64,000 nt of DNA, from the NCBI RefSeq assembly GCF_009861525.1, contig NZ_WVHL01000005.1:372001-436000 (forward strand), read 5' to 3'. The notes under the pieces are model-generated. The model saw nothing but the letters and a program-made list of their open reading frames with translations, made no database searches and was not told where the DNA came from. The stretch's first letter is position 1, and every line of letters begins with the position of its first letter. Below are positions 17,792-28,091 of this stretch, piece after piece. Made by a program: the position numbers and the translations under genes. The DNA is from Pseudomonas sp. LD120 (GTDB lineage Bacteria; Pseudomonadota; Gammaproteobacteria; Pseudomonadales; Pseudomonadaceae).

Positions 17792-17926
17792 TCTTCTAAA
17801 AAAGTCTGTAGACCGACTCTACCTCCAACGTTTCCTACCTGGTTAGGTATGAGAACGAGGCTAATGCATAAATTTGAGTCATTCCGCATTCGTCCCGGTA
17901 GGTATAGCAAGGTATCAAATCAGCCG

Positions 17927-17961
17927 GGGCTACAGGTGTTGACATGTTTACCTAAGTTCGA
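17927..17961. repeat. Right end of the island: accessory direct repeat and terminal inverted repeat
   Basis: GGGCTACAG-GTGTTGAC at 17927-17943 matches the left-end element at 1670-1685 in direct orientation. TACCTAAGTTCGA at 17949-17961 is the inverted partner of 1647-1659. Further TACCT/AGGTA motifs occur at about 17837-17853 (TACCTggtTAGGTA) and 17897-17903. Host comM sequence resumes at about 17963. Confidence 0.65.
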
Positions 17962-17962
17962 A

Positions 17963-18868
17963 TTCATCGAGAAACAGCACGCCATGATGGGCCAGGGTGA
18001 TTTCCCCGGGTTGCGGTTTTGCGCCACCTCCCACCAGTGCCGGCCCCGAGGCCGAGTGATGAGGTTGGCGAAACGGCCGTTGTGGCCAGTGACGCAAGGG
18101 CTTGTGGCTGCTGACTGATTGAATCGCCGCCACTTCCAGGGCTTCATCCTCCTGCAGCGGCGGCAACAGCCCAGGCAGGCGGCTGGCGAGCAGGGTTTTG
18201 CCGGTGCCCGGAGGACCGCTTAATAGCAGGTTGTGGGCGCCAGCGGCGGCGATCAATAGGGCTCGCTTGGCGGCGAGCTGCCCCTGAACTTCCTTCAGGT
18301 CGGGATACGGCACATGGCACTGTTGCAAGCCGTCGGTGACATAGGGCGCAATTGGCGCCTGGTCATTGAAGTGGGCGACCGCCTCCAGCAGATGGTCCAC
18401 GGCGATGACGCGCAAACCCGACGCCAGGCAGGCTTCTTCGGCGTTGGCCCGGGGGACCAGCAAGGTGCGTCCGGCCTTGCGTGCCGCCAGCGCCGCCGGC
18501 AGTACACCGCGTACTGGACGTACCGCGCCGGATAACGCCAGTTCTCCCAGGCACTCGATGTTGTCCAGGGCCAGGGTTGGTACTTGCAGGCTGGCGGCGA
18601 GGATGCCCAGGGCGATCGCCAGGTCGAAGCGTCCGCCGTCCTTGGGCAGGTCCGCCGGCGCCAGGTTGAGGGTGATGCGGCGCGCGGGGAAATTGAACCC
18701 TGCGTTGAGGATGGCACTGCGCACCCGGTCCTTGCTTTCCTTGACGGCGGCTTCCGGCAGTCCAACCAGCGTCAGGCTTGGCAGGCCGTTGGCCAGGTGC
18801 ACTTCAACGCTGACTGCCGGCGCCTGTACGCCCACCTGGGCACGACTGTTGATGATTGCCAGGGACAT
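17963..18868 (-). pseudogene. comM: comM (yifB) 5' fragment, truncated by the island
   Basis: Codes for the first 302 residues of ComM: an N-terminal ChlI/Lon-protease-like domain (SLAIINSRAQVGV onwards) and the start of the AAA+ domain with Walker A GPPGTGKT near residue 220. Host sequence stops inside Walker B at GVLFLDE, after which the frame reads FELR into the island and ends at 17948. The motor domain is split, so ATPase function should be lost. If translated, the product is 306 residues. It is followed in transcription direction by island DNA on the opposite strand. Confidence 0.93.
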
Positions 18869-19032
18869 GGGGAGATCTTCCTTGAGACATCGAGAACCGC
18901 GTCCTGCGGTGCAGCAAGGATAGATGAGGGGGGTGGCTGGAGGCGGCTGGAATGCAGACAGGATATGTCGTCTGCCGGCCCTTGGCCCTCTGATGGCTGC
19001 TTGTTGGCGCAGAGGGCGCAGGGCGTATCCGT

Positions 19033-19293
19033 TTACTGCGCTGCGGGGTTGAGTCGGGCTTCTAGTTCCGCCACCTTGGCCTCGAGGCTTTCCAGGCGAG
19101 CCCGGGTGCGGGCCAGGACCACCATCTGGCTGTCGAATTCTTCCCGACTGACCAGGTCCAGTTTGCTGAAGCCGCTTTGCAGCAGGGCTTTGAGCTGGCT
19201 TTCGATTTCGTTGCGAGGCAATGGCGTTTCACCGCTGAGCAACCGCGAAGCGTGGCCGCTCAGGGCATCGAGAAGGTCTTTGGGCGCGAGCAT
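19033..19293 (-). CDS. ubiK: Ubiquinone biosynthesis accessory factor UbiK
   Basis: An 86-residue protein (old name YqiC/DUF526) starting at MLAPKDLLDAL. The family forms a trimer with a C-terminal coiled coil; here residues about 50-82 (VVLARTRARLESLEAKVAELEARL) show this coiled coil. UbiK assists the ubiquinone-synthesis complex with UbiJ. The longer open frame to 19521 has atypical sequence and is not used. It shares orientation with the comM fragment downstream, 164 bases away. Confidence 0.9.
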   Translation of the reverse strand: MLAPKDLLDALSGHASRLLSGETPLPRNEIESQLKALLQSGFSKLDLVSREEFDSQMVVLARTRARLESLEAKVAELEARLNPAAQ

Positions 19294-20048
<755 letters not shown>

Positions 20049-20081
20049 GCCGCCAAACCCAACGCCCCAGGAGAAAACAAT

Positions 20082-21419
20082 ATGACTCTGCGTAAAATCG
20101 CAGGGCTAGGAGCCCTTTTGTCCCTCGTAATGCCAGGCCTGGCCATGGCGGCAGACGAAGTGGCAGCTCCAGTCCTCAATTCCGGCGACACCGCCTGGAT
20201 GCTGACCTCCACAGCCCTGGTGCTGTTCATGACCATTCCTGGCCTGGCGCTGTTCTACGGTGGCATGGTGCGGTCGAAAAACATTCTTTCGGTGATGATG
20301 CAGTGCTTCGCCATTACCGGCCTGATCAGCATTCTGTGGGTCATTTATGGCTACAGCATTGCGTTCGACACCACCGGCATGGAGCAGGGCGTCGTCAACT
20401 TCAATTCCTTCTTCGGTGGCATGGGCAAGGCGTTCCTGGCGGGAGTCACGCCAGAAAGCCTGACCGGTCCGGCGGCGTTGTTCCCTGAAGCGGTGTTCAT
20501 CACGTTCCAGATGACGTTTGCCATCATTACCCCGGCGCTGATCGTCGGTGCTTTCGCCGAGCGGATGAAGTTCTCGGCGATGCTGATCTTCATGGGTGTG
20601 TGGTTCACCCTGGTGTATGCACCGATCGCGCACATGGTCTGGTCCGGCAACGGCGGCTTGATGTGGGACTGGGGCGTGCTGGACTTCGCTGGCGGCACCG
20701 TGGTGCACATCAACGCCGGTGTGGCCGGTCTGATTGCCTGCCTGGTGTTGGGCAAACGCAAAGGCTTCCCTACCACGCCGATGGCGCCTCACAACCTGGG
20801 TTACACCTTGATGGGCGCGGCCATGCTGTGGATCGGCTGGTTCGGCTTCAACGCCGGTTCCGCCGCAGCGGCCAACGGCACCGCCGGCATGGCCATGTTG
20901 GTGACTCAGATCGCCACCGCTGCTGCTGCGCTGGGCTGGATGTTTGCCGAGTGGGTCACCCACGGTAAGCCAAGTGCGCTGGGCATTGCTTCGGGTGTGG
21001 TTGCCGGTCTGGTGGCGATCACTCCAGCCGCCGGTACGGTGGGCCCGATGGGCGCGCTGATCATCGGTCTGGCGGCCGGCGTGGTGTGCTTCTTCTGCGC
21101 CACCACGCTCAAGCGCAAATTGGGTTATGACGATTCCCTGGATGCCTTTGGCGTGCACGGTATCGGCGGTATCCTCGGCGCGATCCTGACGGGGGTATTC
21201 GCTGCTCCGTCCCTGGGCGGCTTCGGCACGGTGACCGACATTGCCGCGCAAGTCTGGATCCAGTGCAAAGGTGTTGGCTTCACGGTGATCTACACCGCGA
21301 TCATCACCTTCATCATTCTCAAAGTCTTGGATGCGGCCATGGGGCTGCGGGTGACCGAAGAAGAAGAGGCGGTTGGCCTGGATCTGGCCCAGCACAATGA
21401 GCGTGGTTACAACTTGTAA
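20082..21419 (+). CDS. amtB: Ammonium transporter AmtB
   Basis: A 445-residue membrane protein with an N-terminal signal peptide (cleavage after GLAMA, about residue 23) and eleven predicted membrane helices. Hallmarks include DTAWMLTSTALVLFMTIPGLALFYGG and the pore histidines in DFAGGTVVHINAG and DAFGVHGIGG. The protein conducts ammonium/ammonia into the cell and is gated by GlnK from the gene before it. A strong terminator follows. Confidence 0.96.
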   Translation: MTLRKIAGLGALLSLVMPGLAMAADEVAAPVLNSGDTAWMLTSTALVLFMTIPGLALFYGGMVRSKNILSVMMQCFAITGLISILWVIYGYSIAFDTTGMEQGVVNFNSFFGGMGKAFLAGVTPESLTGPAALFPEAVFITFQMTFAIITPALIVGAFAERMKFSAMLIFMGVWFTLVYAPIAHMVWSGNGGLMWDWGVLDFAGGTVVHINAGVAGLIACLVLGKRKGFPTTPMAPHNLGYTLMGAAMLWIGWFGFNAGSAAAANGTAGMAMLVTQIATAAAALGWMFAEWVTHGKPSALGIASGVVAGLVAITPAAGTVGPMGALIIGLAAGVVCFFCATTLKRKLGYDDSLDAFGVHGIGGILGAILTGVFAAPSLGGFGTVTDIAAQVWIQCKGVGFTVIYTAIITFIILKVLDAAMGLRVTEEEEAVGLDLAQHNERGYNL

Positions 21420-21437
21420 TCATGACGGATAAAAAAT

Positions 21438-21461
21438 CCCGGCTTCGGCCGGGTTTTTTTT
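21438..21461 (+). terminator. Rho-independent terminator after amtB
   Basis: Stem CCCGGC / GCCGGG with a TTCG tetraloop, followed by an eight-T run, starting 18 bases after the amtB stop. Preceding A-run makes it possibly bidirectional. Confidence 0.93.
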
Positions 21462-21629
21462 CGCCTGGTGTTTGTCATTGACGACGGCTGAAAGGATTTT
21501 CTGACGAGTATTGGCGTGTTTGCCATAACGATTTTCAGCAGGGCAAATGCTTACACTAAAGCAGGATTATTCGGCGCTTTGTTTTTTTCCAGAGCGCGCT
21601 AGAATGCGCGCCGAAGCGTGGAGATTGGT

Positions 21630-22055
21630 ATGTGGCAACAGACCCTGATTACCCTGCAAGCCAGGCCCCGAGGCTTTCATCTGGTGACGGACGAGTTGCT
21701 CGCCGGCTTGCCTGAGTTGCGGGCATGTCGGGTTGGTCTGCTGCATCTGTGGCTGCAACATACCTCGGCCTCTTTGACCATCAATGAGAACGCCGATCCG
21801 GCAGTGCGACGTGACTTTGAGCGTTTTTTCAACACCCTGGTGCCTCAAGGCATGGCCGGGTACGAACATAACGATGAAGGCGCGGACGACCTTGCGGCGC
21901 ACTTCAAAGCCAGTCTGCTGGGCTGTCAGCTGACTTTGCCGGTATCGGCAGGGCGCTTGGCGCTAGGTGTCTGGCAAGGTGTTTATCTGGGCGAGCATCG
22001 TGACCATGGCGGTGCTCGCAAAGTCCTTGCCACCTTGCACGGTGATGAGGCATAA
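21630..22055 (+). CDS. YjbQ family protein (UPF0047)
   Basis: A 141-residue member of the YjbQ/UPF0047 family, annotated in many genomes as secondary thiamine-phosphate synthase. The ATG at 21630 follows GTGGAG; an in-frame GTG at 21618 is less likely. Family marks are [21 protein letters not shown] and, at the end, [18 protein letters not shown] with its His/Glu residues. The physiological reaction is uncertain. Confidence 0.9.
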   Translation: MWQQTLITLQARPRGFHLVTDELLAGLPELRACRVGLLHLWLQHTSASLTINENADPAVRRDFERFFNTLVPQGMAGYEHNDEGADDLAAHFKASLLGCQLTLPVSAGRLALGVWQGVYLGEHRDHGGARKVLATLHGDEA

Positions 22056-22156
22056 GCCGCTGAGTATCAGTGGACGTTGATTTTTTCTGGCGGCCGTCGA
22101 CAGCCGGCTGAGCTGGGCTATAACTAATCTGCTTTTCGCAAGTCATGAGGTAGAAC

Positions 22157-22480
22157 ATGAGCGACGATGATCTGGAAAACGACGACCTCGAAGTCGGTGA
22201 CGAAGACGATACCGAAGAAGGTCTTGAAGCGGCCGCCGACGATGTGGCGGAAGACGATGGCAGCGATGCCCCTGCTCCGACCTCCAAAGGCAAGGCCAAG
22301 GCTGCCGTATCGGTAGACGAGTTGCCGAGTGTCGAAGCCAAGAACAAGGAGCGCGATGCACTGGCGCGTGCCATGGAAGAGTTCCTGGCCCGTGGCGGTA
22401 AAGTGCAGGAAGTCGAGGCCAATGTGGTCGCCGATCCGCCCAAAAAGCCGGATAACAAGTACGGCAGCCGGCCTATCTGA
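22157..22480 (+). CDS. sutA: Transcriptional regulator SutA
   Basis: A 107-residue protein with a strongly acidic, disordered N-terminus (residues 1-37 nearly all Asp/Glu/Ala) and a conserved C-terminal half (SVEAKNKERDALARAMEEFL through VVADPPKKPDNKYGSRPI). This layout is that of SutA, which binds RNA polymerase and raises expression of housekeeping genes during slow growth in P. aeruginosa. It is a single-gene unit with its own terminator. Confidence 0.93.
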   Translation: MSDDDLENDDLEVGDEDDTEEGLEAAADDVAEDDGSDAPAPTSKGKAKAAVSVDELPSVEAKNKERDALARAMEEFLARGGKVQEVEANVVADPPKKPDNKYGSRPI

Positions 22481-22501
22481 ACCTGGCTGTTCAACTTGCT
22501 G

Positions 22502-22530
22502 AAAAAGCCCGCCGTCGCTGCGGGCTTTTT
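22502..22530 (+). terminator. Terminator after sutA
   Basis: An 11-bp stem AAAAAGCCCGC / GCGGGCTTTTT with a 7-base loop, starting 22 bases after the sutA stop; it can act in both directions. The bases up to 22620 include a degenerate REP-like sequence (GAGCCCGCTTCGCC ... GCTTGCTCGCGAAG). Confidence 0.88.
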
Positions 22531-22622
22531 CATGGGCGCCTGCTTGGGGAGCGCCGTCGTGAGCTGATCGCAGGTGAGCCCGCTTCGCCAGTAGGTGCCA
22601 GCTTGCTCGCGAAGATGCCGGT

Positions 22623-23327
22623 TCAGGAGCAGCTGTGCCAGCGGCCGAGCAGTGCCGGCAGCTCTTTGAGACTGCGGATCTCGGCATCGGGAGCACGTTC
22701 GGCTTCCCAGGCCTTGCCGGTAGGGTTGAACCAGATTGCGCGCAGGCCCGCTTGCTGGGCGCCGGCGATGTCATCGCCAGGGTGATCACCGATATGCACG
22801 GCGCTATCCGCAGTGGCTTCGCCGCGGTGCAAGGCTTCGTGGAACAGTCGAGCGTCCGGTTTGGCGATGCCGATGTCTTCGGCGCACAGGGCGAACTTGA
22901 AGTAGTCCGCCAGGCCCAGGCGGCGCACGTCGGCGTTGCCGTTGGTGAGCACTCCCAGGGCGAAGTGATTGGCCAAAGCCTCCAAGGTCGGTTGGACGTC
23001 GGGGAAGATGTCCAATTGATGACGGGCATGCAGAAACACTTCAAAGCCCTGGTCGGCCAGCTGGTTGGCCTGGGTATGCTCGTACCCGGCTTCTTCCAGG
23101 GCATGGAACAACACCCGGCGGCGCAGGGCGCTGATACGATGCTTGAAGCTTGGTTCGTGGTTCAGCACGCGCTCGCGTATGGCCCACAGGTGTTCCACCG
23201 GCACGCTCCCCAGGTTCGGCGCGTGTTCCGTCAGCCACTGGCGCAGGGTGGCTTCGGCATTGGCGATTACCGGAGCGGTGTCCCACAGAGTGTCGTCGAG
23301 GTCGAATGTGATCAACTTGATGGTCAT
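22623..23327 (-). CDS. yigB: HAD-family phosphatase (YigB-like)
   Basis: A 234-residue haloacid-dehalogenase hydrolase. Motif I is DLDDTLWDT (residues 9-17), motif II LTNGN, and the C-terminal motifs are KPD and GDHPGDDIAGA. In Enterobacteria the xerC-linked orthologue YigB dephosphorylates a riboflavin precursor and FMN. The gene starts within the xerC stop (TAATG overlap), continuing the lysA-dapF-DUF484-xerC-yigB order, so assignment rests on both motif and synteny. Confidence 0.85.
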   Translation of the reverse strand: MTIKLITFDLDDTLWDTAPVIANAEATLRQWLTEHAPNLGSVPVEHLWAIRERVLNHEPSFKHRISALRRRVLFHALEEAGYEHTQANQLADQGFEVFLHARHQLDIFPDVQPTLEALANHFALGVLTNGNADVRRLGLADYFKFALCAEDIGIAKPDARLFHEALHRGEATADSAVHIGDHPGDDIAGAQQAGLRAIWFNPTGKAWEAERAPDAEIRSLKELPALLGRWHSCS

Positions 23328-24223
23328 TACTCACCGCCTTTAGTGCGTTTGGCTCGGGGATGGGCGCTGTCATAGACCGCAGCTAGATGCTGGAAGTCCA
23401 GGTGGGTGTAGATCTGCGTGGTCTTGATGTCCGAGTGTCCCAGTAACTCCTGCACGGCGCGCAGGTCCTGGGAGGATTCCAGCAAGTGGCTGGCGAAGGA
23501 GTGACGCAGCATGTGCGGGTGCAGGTTTTGTCCCAGTTCGCGTTCGCCAGCGGCCTTGACCCGCAGTTGAATGGCTCGGGGCCCCAGGCGTCGGCCTTTT
23601 TGACTCACGAACAGTGCACCATCCGGCGGGTTGCTCAGGGCTCGCAATGGCAACCATAACGACAGCGCTTCCTGGGCTTTCTTGCCCACGGGCAGCACTC
23701 GGGTCTTGCTGCCTTTGCCCTGGACCTGCACCAGGCCATCCGCCAGATCCAGTTGTTCAAGGTTCAGGCTGGTCAATTCGGAAAGGCGCAGTCCGCAAGA
23801 GTAGAAGAGCTCCAGAATCGCCTGGTCGCGATGGGCCAGGAAGTCGTCTTCCACTGCGCCATCGAGCAGTTGCAGGGTGCGATCGGTGTCCAGGGTTTTG
23901 GGCAGGCGTCGTTCGCCCTTGGGCGGCGCCAGGCCGTTGGCCGGGTCGTGATCGCACAGCCCTTCACGGTTCAGGTAGTGATAGAGCCCGCGCACCGCAG
24001 ACAGCAGCCGTGCCAGACTGCGCGATGATTGGCCTTGTTGATGCAGGCGGGCAATCAGGCTACGCAGACCCTGGATATCCAGGTCGCTCCAGCGCTGCAC
24101 TTGCTGCTTTTCGCAAAACCCCAGCACTTTGTCGAGGTCGCGCCGATAGGCTTGCAGGGTGTGGGGCGACACCTGGCGCTCACTGCGCAGGTGCGCGCAG
24201 TAGGCGTCCAGTTGTTGCTGCAT
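23327..24223 (-). CDS. xerC: Site-specific recombinase XerC
   Basis: A 298-residue tyrosine recombinase that with XerD resolves chromosome dimers at dif. Catalytic residues are visible: Arg in SCGLRLSEL, HxxR in HMLRHSFA, His in LLGHSD and Tyr in TTQIYTHLD. It lies in its usual place after dapF and DUF484. It is an ordinary chromosomal gene, GC-rich and unrelated to the island recombinases. Confidence 0.95.
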   Translation of the reverse strand: MQQQLDAYCAHLRSERQVSPHTLQAYRRDLDKVLGFCEKQQVQRWSDLDIQGLRSLIARLHQQGQSSRSLARLLSAVRGLYHYLNREGLCDHDPANGLAPPKGERRLPKTLDTDRTLQLLDGAVEDDFLAHRDQAILELFYSCGLRLSELTSLNLEQLDLADGLVQVQGKGSKTRVLPVGKKAQEALSLWLPLRALSNPPDGALFVSQKGRRLGPRAIQLRVKAAGERELGQNLHPHMLRHSFASHLLESSQDLRAVQELLGHSDIKTTQIYTHLDFQHLAAVYDSAHPRAKRTKGGE

Positions 24224-24225
24224 GG

Positions 24226-24939
24226 TCAGCGTACCGAGCGCAGCGAGTGGGTGAAGCGTGGCAGCACGCGGCCGGTGACTTCGGCGATGTAAGTGAGGAA
24301 CAGCGTGCCCACCGAGCTCTTGTAGTGCTGTGGATCACGGCTGGCGATGGCCAGCACGCCGTGCATGCCCTGGTGTGCCAGGGCGACCACGGCGCTGGAG
24401 CCGATCTGCTTGCGCTGCTCTTCGCCAAAGAGGAAGTCCAGTTCGTGTTCGCGCAGGCTGCCGCTGACACTCTTGCCTTCCGACAACAGGCCACCAATGG
24501 CCTCCTGGGCTTCGGCGGCGCAGACCCAGCGACCCACCGGCATGGCGTTGTCGCTAAACAGAATCAGGCTGACGAAGGGCACTTGGAACTCCTGGCGCAG
24601 GCTGTCTTCGACACTCATCACCACTTCTTCGAGGCTAGTGGCGTCCATCAGTGCGAGGACCAGGCGGCGGGTCTTGTCGAACAGCCGGTCATTGTCCCGG
24701 GCCACGTCCATCAACTGCGACAGGCGGTGGCGCATTTCGATGTTGCGTTCGCGCAGAATTACCATCTGGCGTTCCACCAGCGACACGGTGTCGCCGCGCT
24801 GGTGGGGGACGCGTAAGGCCGGCAGCAACTCGTCGTGTTCGACGAAGAAGTCCGGATGTGCCTCCAGGTAGGCGGCAACGGCGGCGGCCTCCAGGTGTTC
24901 GGAGGGCGATTCGTCGGGAACCTGCGGCTGATCAGTCAT
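24226..24939 (-). CDS. DUF484 family protein
   Basis: A 237-residue protein with a central helical segment and a C-terminal GAF-like domain (residues about 90-230). DUF484 proteins (YigA in E. coli) are conserved between dapF and xerC; their function is unknown. The gene ends two bases before the xerC start and begins 13 bases after dapF, consistent with one operon. Confidence 0.9.
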   Translation of the reverse strand: MTDQPQVPDESPSEHLEAAAVAAYLEAHPDFFVEHDELLPALRVPHQRGDTVSLVERQMVILRERNIEMRHRLSQLMDVARDNDRLFDKTRRLVLALMDATSLEEVVMSVEDSLRQEFQVPFVSLILFSDNAMPVGRWVCAAEAQEAIGGLLSEGKSVSGSLREHELDFLFGEEQRKQIGSSAVVALAHQGMHGVLAIASRDPQHYKSSVGTLFLTYIAEVTGRVLPRFTHSLRSVR

Positions 24940-24952
24940 GGATTTCGCTCAC

Positions 24953-25783
24953 TTATAGACGCACCTGTCCTTCGTATACGCGTACTGCCGGGCCGGTCAT
25001 CATCACCGGTTGGCCAGGGCCCGCCCATTCAATGGACAAGCGCCCGCCCGGCAGGTCGATCAATAGGGGCGAATCCATCCACCCCTGGCTGATCGCGGCC
25101 ACAGCCGCTGCACAGGCCCCGGTACCGCAGGCCTGGGTTTCCCCGGCACCGCGTTCCCAGACCCGCAACTGGGCGTGCTGACGGTCCAGCACCTGGAGAA
25201 AACCGACGTTGACCCGTGCCGGGAAGCGCGGGTGGTGTTCGATTTTCGGGCCCAGCTCGTGCACCGGCGCGCTGTTGATGTCATCTACCCGCAATACGGC
25301 GTGGGGATTGCCCATGGATACGGCAGCCAGCTCAACCTGGCGCCCCTCGACGTCCAGCGTGTAACGGTCGGCCTGCGCTGGTGCCAGGAACGGAATGTCC
25401 GCTGGCACCAGGCGTGGGGCACCCATGTTGACGCTGATCTGGCCGTCATTGCGGATATCCAGTTTGATCACGCCGCTCTTGGTTTCCACGAGGATCTGGC
25501 GCTTGGTGGTCAGGCGCTTGTCCAACACGAAGCGGGCGAAGCAGCGGGCACCGTTGCCGCACTGCTCTACTTCGGAGCCGTCCGAGTTGAAAATCCGGTA
25601 GCGGAAGTCCACGTCCGGGTTGCTCGGGGCTTCGACGATCAGCAACTGATCGAAGCCGACCCCGGTGTTGCGATCACCCCATTGTTTGGCGTGCTTGGGC
25701 AGAATGTGCGCGTGCTGGCTGACCAGGTCGAGAACCATGAAGTCATTGCCCAGGCCGTGCATCTTGGTAAAACGCAGCAGCAT
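24953..25783 (-). CDS. dapF: Diaminopimelate epimerase DapF
   Basis: A 276-residue enzyme converting LL- to meso-diaminopimelate for lysine and peptidoglycan. The two active-site cysteines are in [13 protein letters not shown] and [14 protein letters not shown]. It starts four bases after lysA, so consecutive steps of the pathway are co-transcribed. Confidence 0.97.
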   Translation of the reverse strand: MLLRFTKMHGLGNDFMVLDLVSQHAHILPKHAKQWGDRNTGVGFDQLLIVEAPSNPDVDFRYRIFNSDGSEVEQCGNGARCFARFVLDKRLTTKRQILVETKSGVIKLDIRNDGQISVNMGAPRLVPADIPFLAPAQADRYTLDVEGRQVELAAVSMGNPHAVLRVDDINSAPVHELGPKIEHHPRFPARVNVGFLQVLDRQHAQLRVWERGAGETQACGTGACAAAVAAISQGWMDSPLLIDLPGGRLSIEWAGPGQPVMMTGPAVRVYEGQVRL

Positions 25784-25787
25784 GGTC

Positions 25788-27035
25788 TTACTCCGGCAGC
25801 AGGCTTTCGCCAGCGAATAACTCGGCTACCGTCTCGCGGCGACGCACTTCAACAGCCTGGTCACCATCGACCAGCACTTCAGCGGCACGGCCGCGGGTGT
25901 TGTAGTTCGAGCTCATGACGAAACCATAGGCGCCAGCGGAATGCACCGCCAGCAGGTCGCCCTCGGCCAGGGCCAGGGCGCGTTCCTTGGCGAGGAAGTC
26001 GCCGGTTTCGCAGATCGGTCCGACGATGTCGTAGGTACGGGGTTCGGCCTCGCGTGGCTGTACGGCGCTGACGTCCATCCAGGCCTGGTACAGCGCTGGG
26101 CGGATCAGGTCGTTCATGGCGCCGTCGACGATGGCGAAATCCTTGTGTTCGGTGTGCTTGAGGTACTCGACCCGTGTCAGCAGCACGCCGGCGTTGGCGA
26201 CGATGAAGCGGCCCGGCTCAAACACCAGGGCCAGCTCGCGGCCAGCGAGGCGTTCGCGCACGGCCTTGATGTAGGCGGCGGCCAGCGGCGGTTCTTCGTC
26301 GCGATAGCGCACGCCCAGGCCACCACCCAGATCGATGTGGCGCAGATAGATGCCGCATTCACCGAGGCGGTCCACCAGGTCCAGCAGGCGGTCGAGGGCG
26401 TCGATAAAGGGTTCCAGGGTGGTCAGTTGCGAGCCGATATGGCAGTCGACGCCGACGATGTCCAGGTTCGGTAACTGCGCCGCGCGAATGTACACATCCT
26501 CGGCGCTGGCGATGTCGATGCCGAACTTGTTTTCCTTCAGCCCGGTGGAAATGTAGGGGTGGGTACCGGCGTCGACGTCGGGGTTGACCCGCAGCGAGAT
26601 CGGCGCGCGCACCCCCAGTTCGGCGGCCACGGTCTGCAGGCGCTCCAGCTCTTCGGCGGACTCGACGTTGAAACAATGGACGCCCACTTCCAGGGCGCGA
26701 CGCATATCGTCACGGGTTTTGCCAACGCCGGAGAAGACGATCTTGTCGGCCTGACCACCTGCGGCCAGGACCCGTTCCAGTTCACCCCGAGAGACGATGT
26801 CGAAACCGGCGCCCAGGCGCGCCAGGACATTCAGCACGCCCAGGTTGGAGTTGGCTTTTACCGCAAAGCACACCAGGTGTGGCATGCCGGCCAGTGCCTC
26901 GGCATAAGCCAGGTACTGGGCCTCGATATGGGCTCGGGAATAGACGTAGGTGGGCGTACCGAAACGCTCGGCAATGGCGGACAGGGCTACGCCTTCCGCG
27001 AACAGCTCGCCGTCGCGGTAGTTAAAAGCGTCCAT
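25788..27035 (-). CDS. lysA: Diaminopimelate decarboxylase LysA
   Basis: A 415-residue PLP-dependent fold-III decarboxylase making lysine from meso-diaminopimelate. The PLP lysine lies in CFAVKANSN, with HIGSQ, the glycine-rich [10 protein letters not shown] segment and CETGDF further on. It follows the small lipoprotein gene lptM by 9 bases. Confidence 0.97.
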   Translation of the reverse strand: MDAFNYRDGELFAEGVALSAIAERFGTPTYVYSRAHIEAQYLAYAEALAGMPHLVCFAVKANSNLGVLNVLARLGAGFDIVSRGELERVLAAGGQADKIVFSGVGKTRDDMRRALEVGVHCFNVESAEELERLQTVAAELGVRAPISLRVNPDVDAGTHPYISTGLKENKFGIDIASAEDVYIRAAQLPNLDIVGVDCHIGSQLTTLEPFIDALDRLLDLVDRLGECGIYLRHIDLGGGLGVRYRDEEPPLAAAYIKAVRERLAGRELALVFEPGRFIVANAGVLLTRVEYLKHTEHKDFAIVDGAMNDLIRPALYQAWMDVSAVQPREAEPRTYDIVGPICETGDFLAKERALALAEGDLLAVHSAGAYGFVMSSNYNTRGRAAEVLVDGDQAVEVRRRETVAELFAGESLLPE

Positions 27036-27044
27036 GGTTTGCCC

Positions 27045-27203
27045 TTAGTAGGTGTCGTGCTTGTGCGACTTCGACTGTGACTGCGCCTGGTCTTCGGGGG
27101 ATTTGCTGTCATCAGGCAGATACAGCGGGCCTTTCTGGCCGCAGGCGGTAACAAGGCAGGCGACCGCGACGAGCGCGGCAATGGAAGAGATCAGGCGCTT
27201 CAT
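27045..27203 (-). CDS. lptM: Small lipoprotein LptM (LppL/YifL-like)
   Basis: A 52-residue lipoprotein. Translation most likely starts at [11 protein letters not shown] (27203), giving a signal peptide that ends in a lipobox LVTAC, followed by the conserved [11 protein letters not shown]. LptM assists maturation of the LptD outer-membrane LPS translocon. The longer frame to 27251 adds residues without family support. It heads the lysA-dapF operon. Confidence 0.9.
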   Translation of the reverse strand: MKRLISSIAALVAVACLVTACGQKGPLYLPDDSKSPEDQAQSQSKSHKHDTY

Positions 27204-27442
27204 GGCGAAATCCTTGAGAATGCGTAAATTGCGCCCGAGTATACCGGCCACCCGGCAGCTTGCCTATGCAACCTAACTCCCGTCCAGCGGGCCTTTGCCC
27301 AGTGCCGGCCGGCGGCTTTTTACCGCTGGCGATGCAATGATCGTCGCATTCTCTGCCTCGTTCGGTATCCTTTGCATTCGCCGAGAAGCGTCCGTATCTT
27401 GCGGCGCTTGAGCGTGAGTAGACACTTTTTGAGGTTCCCGCA

Positions 27443-27775
27443 ATGAGTTTGACCGAAGCCCGTTTTCACGATTTGGTGGATGCTGCCCAGCAGACGCTGG
27501 AAGATATTTTCGACGAGAGCGACCTGGATATCGATCTGGAAAACTCGGCGGGGGTGCTCACCGTCAAATTCGACAACGGCAGCCAGGTGATCTTCAGTCG
27601 TCAGGAGCCTCTGCGTCAGCTGTGGTTGGCGGCGCGCTCTGGTGGTTTTCACTTCGACTACGACGAAGAAAGCGAACGCTGGATGTGCGACAAGAGCGAG
27701 GAGCAGTTGGGGGAAATGCTGGAGCGTATCGTTCTTGAGCAAGCGGACATCAAGCTTGAGTTCGAAGGGCTCTGA
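27443..27775 (+). CDS. cyaY: Iron donor protein CyaY (frataxin)
   Basis: A 110-residue bacterial frataxin. The acidic first helix (DLVDAAQQTLEDIFDESDLD) and the beta-sheet with QLWLAARSGGFHFDY and W in ERWMCD are characteristic. It binds iron and modulates Fe-S cluster assembly by IscS. It is divergent from the lptM operon and lies five bases before a DUF1289 gene. Confidence 0.95.
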   Translation: MSLTEARFHDLVDAAQQTLEDIFDESDLDIDLENSAGVLTVKFDNGSQVIFSRQEPLRQLWLAARSGGFHFDYDEESERWMCDKSEEQLGEMLERIVLEQADIKLEFEGL

Positions 27776-27779
27776 GACC

Positions 27780-28013
27780 GTGACCCAATCCGCCGCTGTC
27801 CGCCCGCCCAAGCCGCTTTACAGCAACGTCAGCCCCGCCGTGAGTTCGCCGTGCATCAGCTTGTGTCGCCTCGATGAACAGAAGGTCTGCCGTGGCTGTT
27901 TCCGTCATGTGGAGGACATCCGTGAATGGCGTTCGGCCGATGACGAGCGGCGGCGAGTGATCTGCGCCCAGGCGCTGCAGCGCAAACAGGCCGGCGCAGC
28001 GCGGGGTATTTAG
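27780..28013 (+). CDS. DUF1289 family protein
   Basis: A 77-residue protein beginning at a GTG four bases after the cyaY stop. The DUF1289 core is SPCISLCRLDEQKVCRGCFRHVEDIREW, with four cysteines suggesting metal or Fe-S binding. Linkage to cyaY fits an iron or Fe-S role, but none is established. Confidence 0.85.
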   Translation: MTQSAAVRPPKPLYSNVSPAVSSPCISLCRLDEQKVCRGCFRHVEDIREWRSADDERRRVICAQALQRKQAGAARGI

Positions 28014-28091
28014 CTTCGTACTCGTACGGTTTGTTTATTCAGTGTGCTGTGATAGTGTCCGACTTCGCCTCGCTACATCGAGGCCGGTGAG

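Larger units (their letters stand above)
1658..17962. mobile_element. 16.3-kb SE/Tn554-like integrative element in comM, carrying dndBCDE
   Basis: The segment interrupts comM exactly, is AT-richer than both flanks, and has 13-bp imperfect inverted repeats at its ends. At the left end lies a four-gene overlapping cassette: recombinase IntA, catalytically degenerate Tfp, recombinase IntB and a small Srap/TnpC-like protein. This order is the hallmark of strand-biased circularizing integrative elements (SE) and is related to the tnpA-tnpB-tnpC set of Tn554. Reassembling the flanks leaves no long target duplication and alters only about one codon, which fits exchange across a short spacer. Cargo includes a transcription-factor gene, two small unknown genes, a DGQHR/HEPN-like pair, dndBCDE and a winged-HTH gene. 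No conjugation genes are present. The exact end bases are uncertain by a few positions. Confidence 0.88.

Noticed and set aside
1658..17962. Integrative conjugative element or prophage
   Set aside because: No relaxase, type IV secretion, capsid or terminase genes are present.
20106..21395. Long minus-strand open frame opposite amtB (429 codons)
   Set aside because: High-GC third positions leave antisense frames open; the product is Gln/His/Arg-rich without protein-like motifs, while amtB on the other strand is certain.
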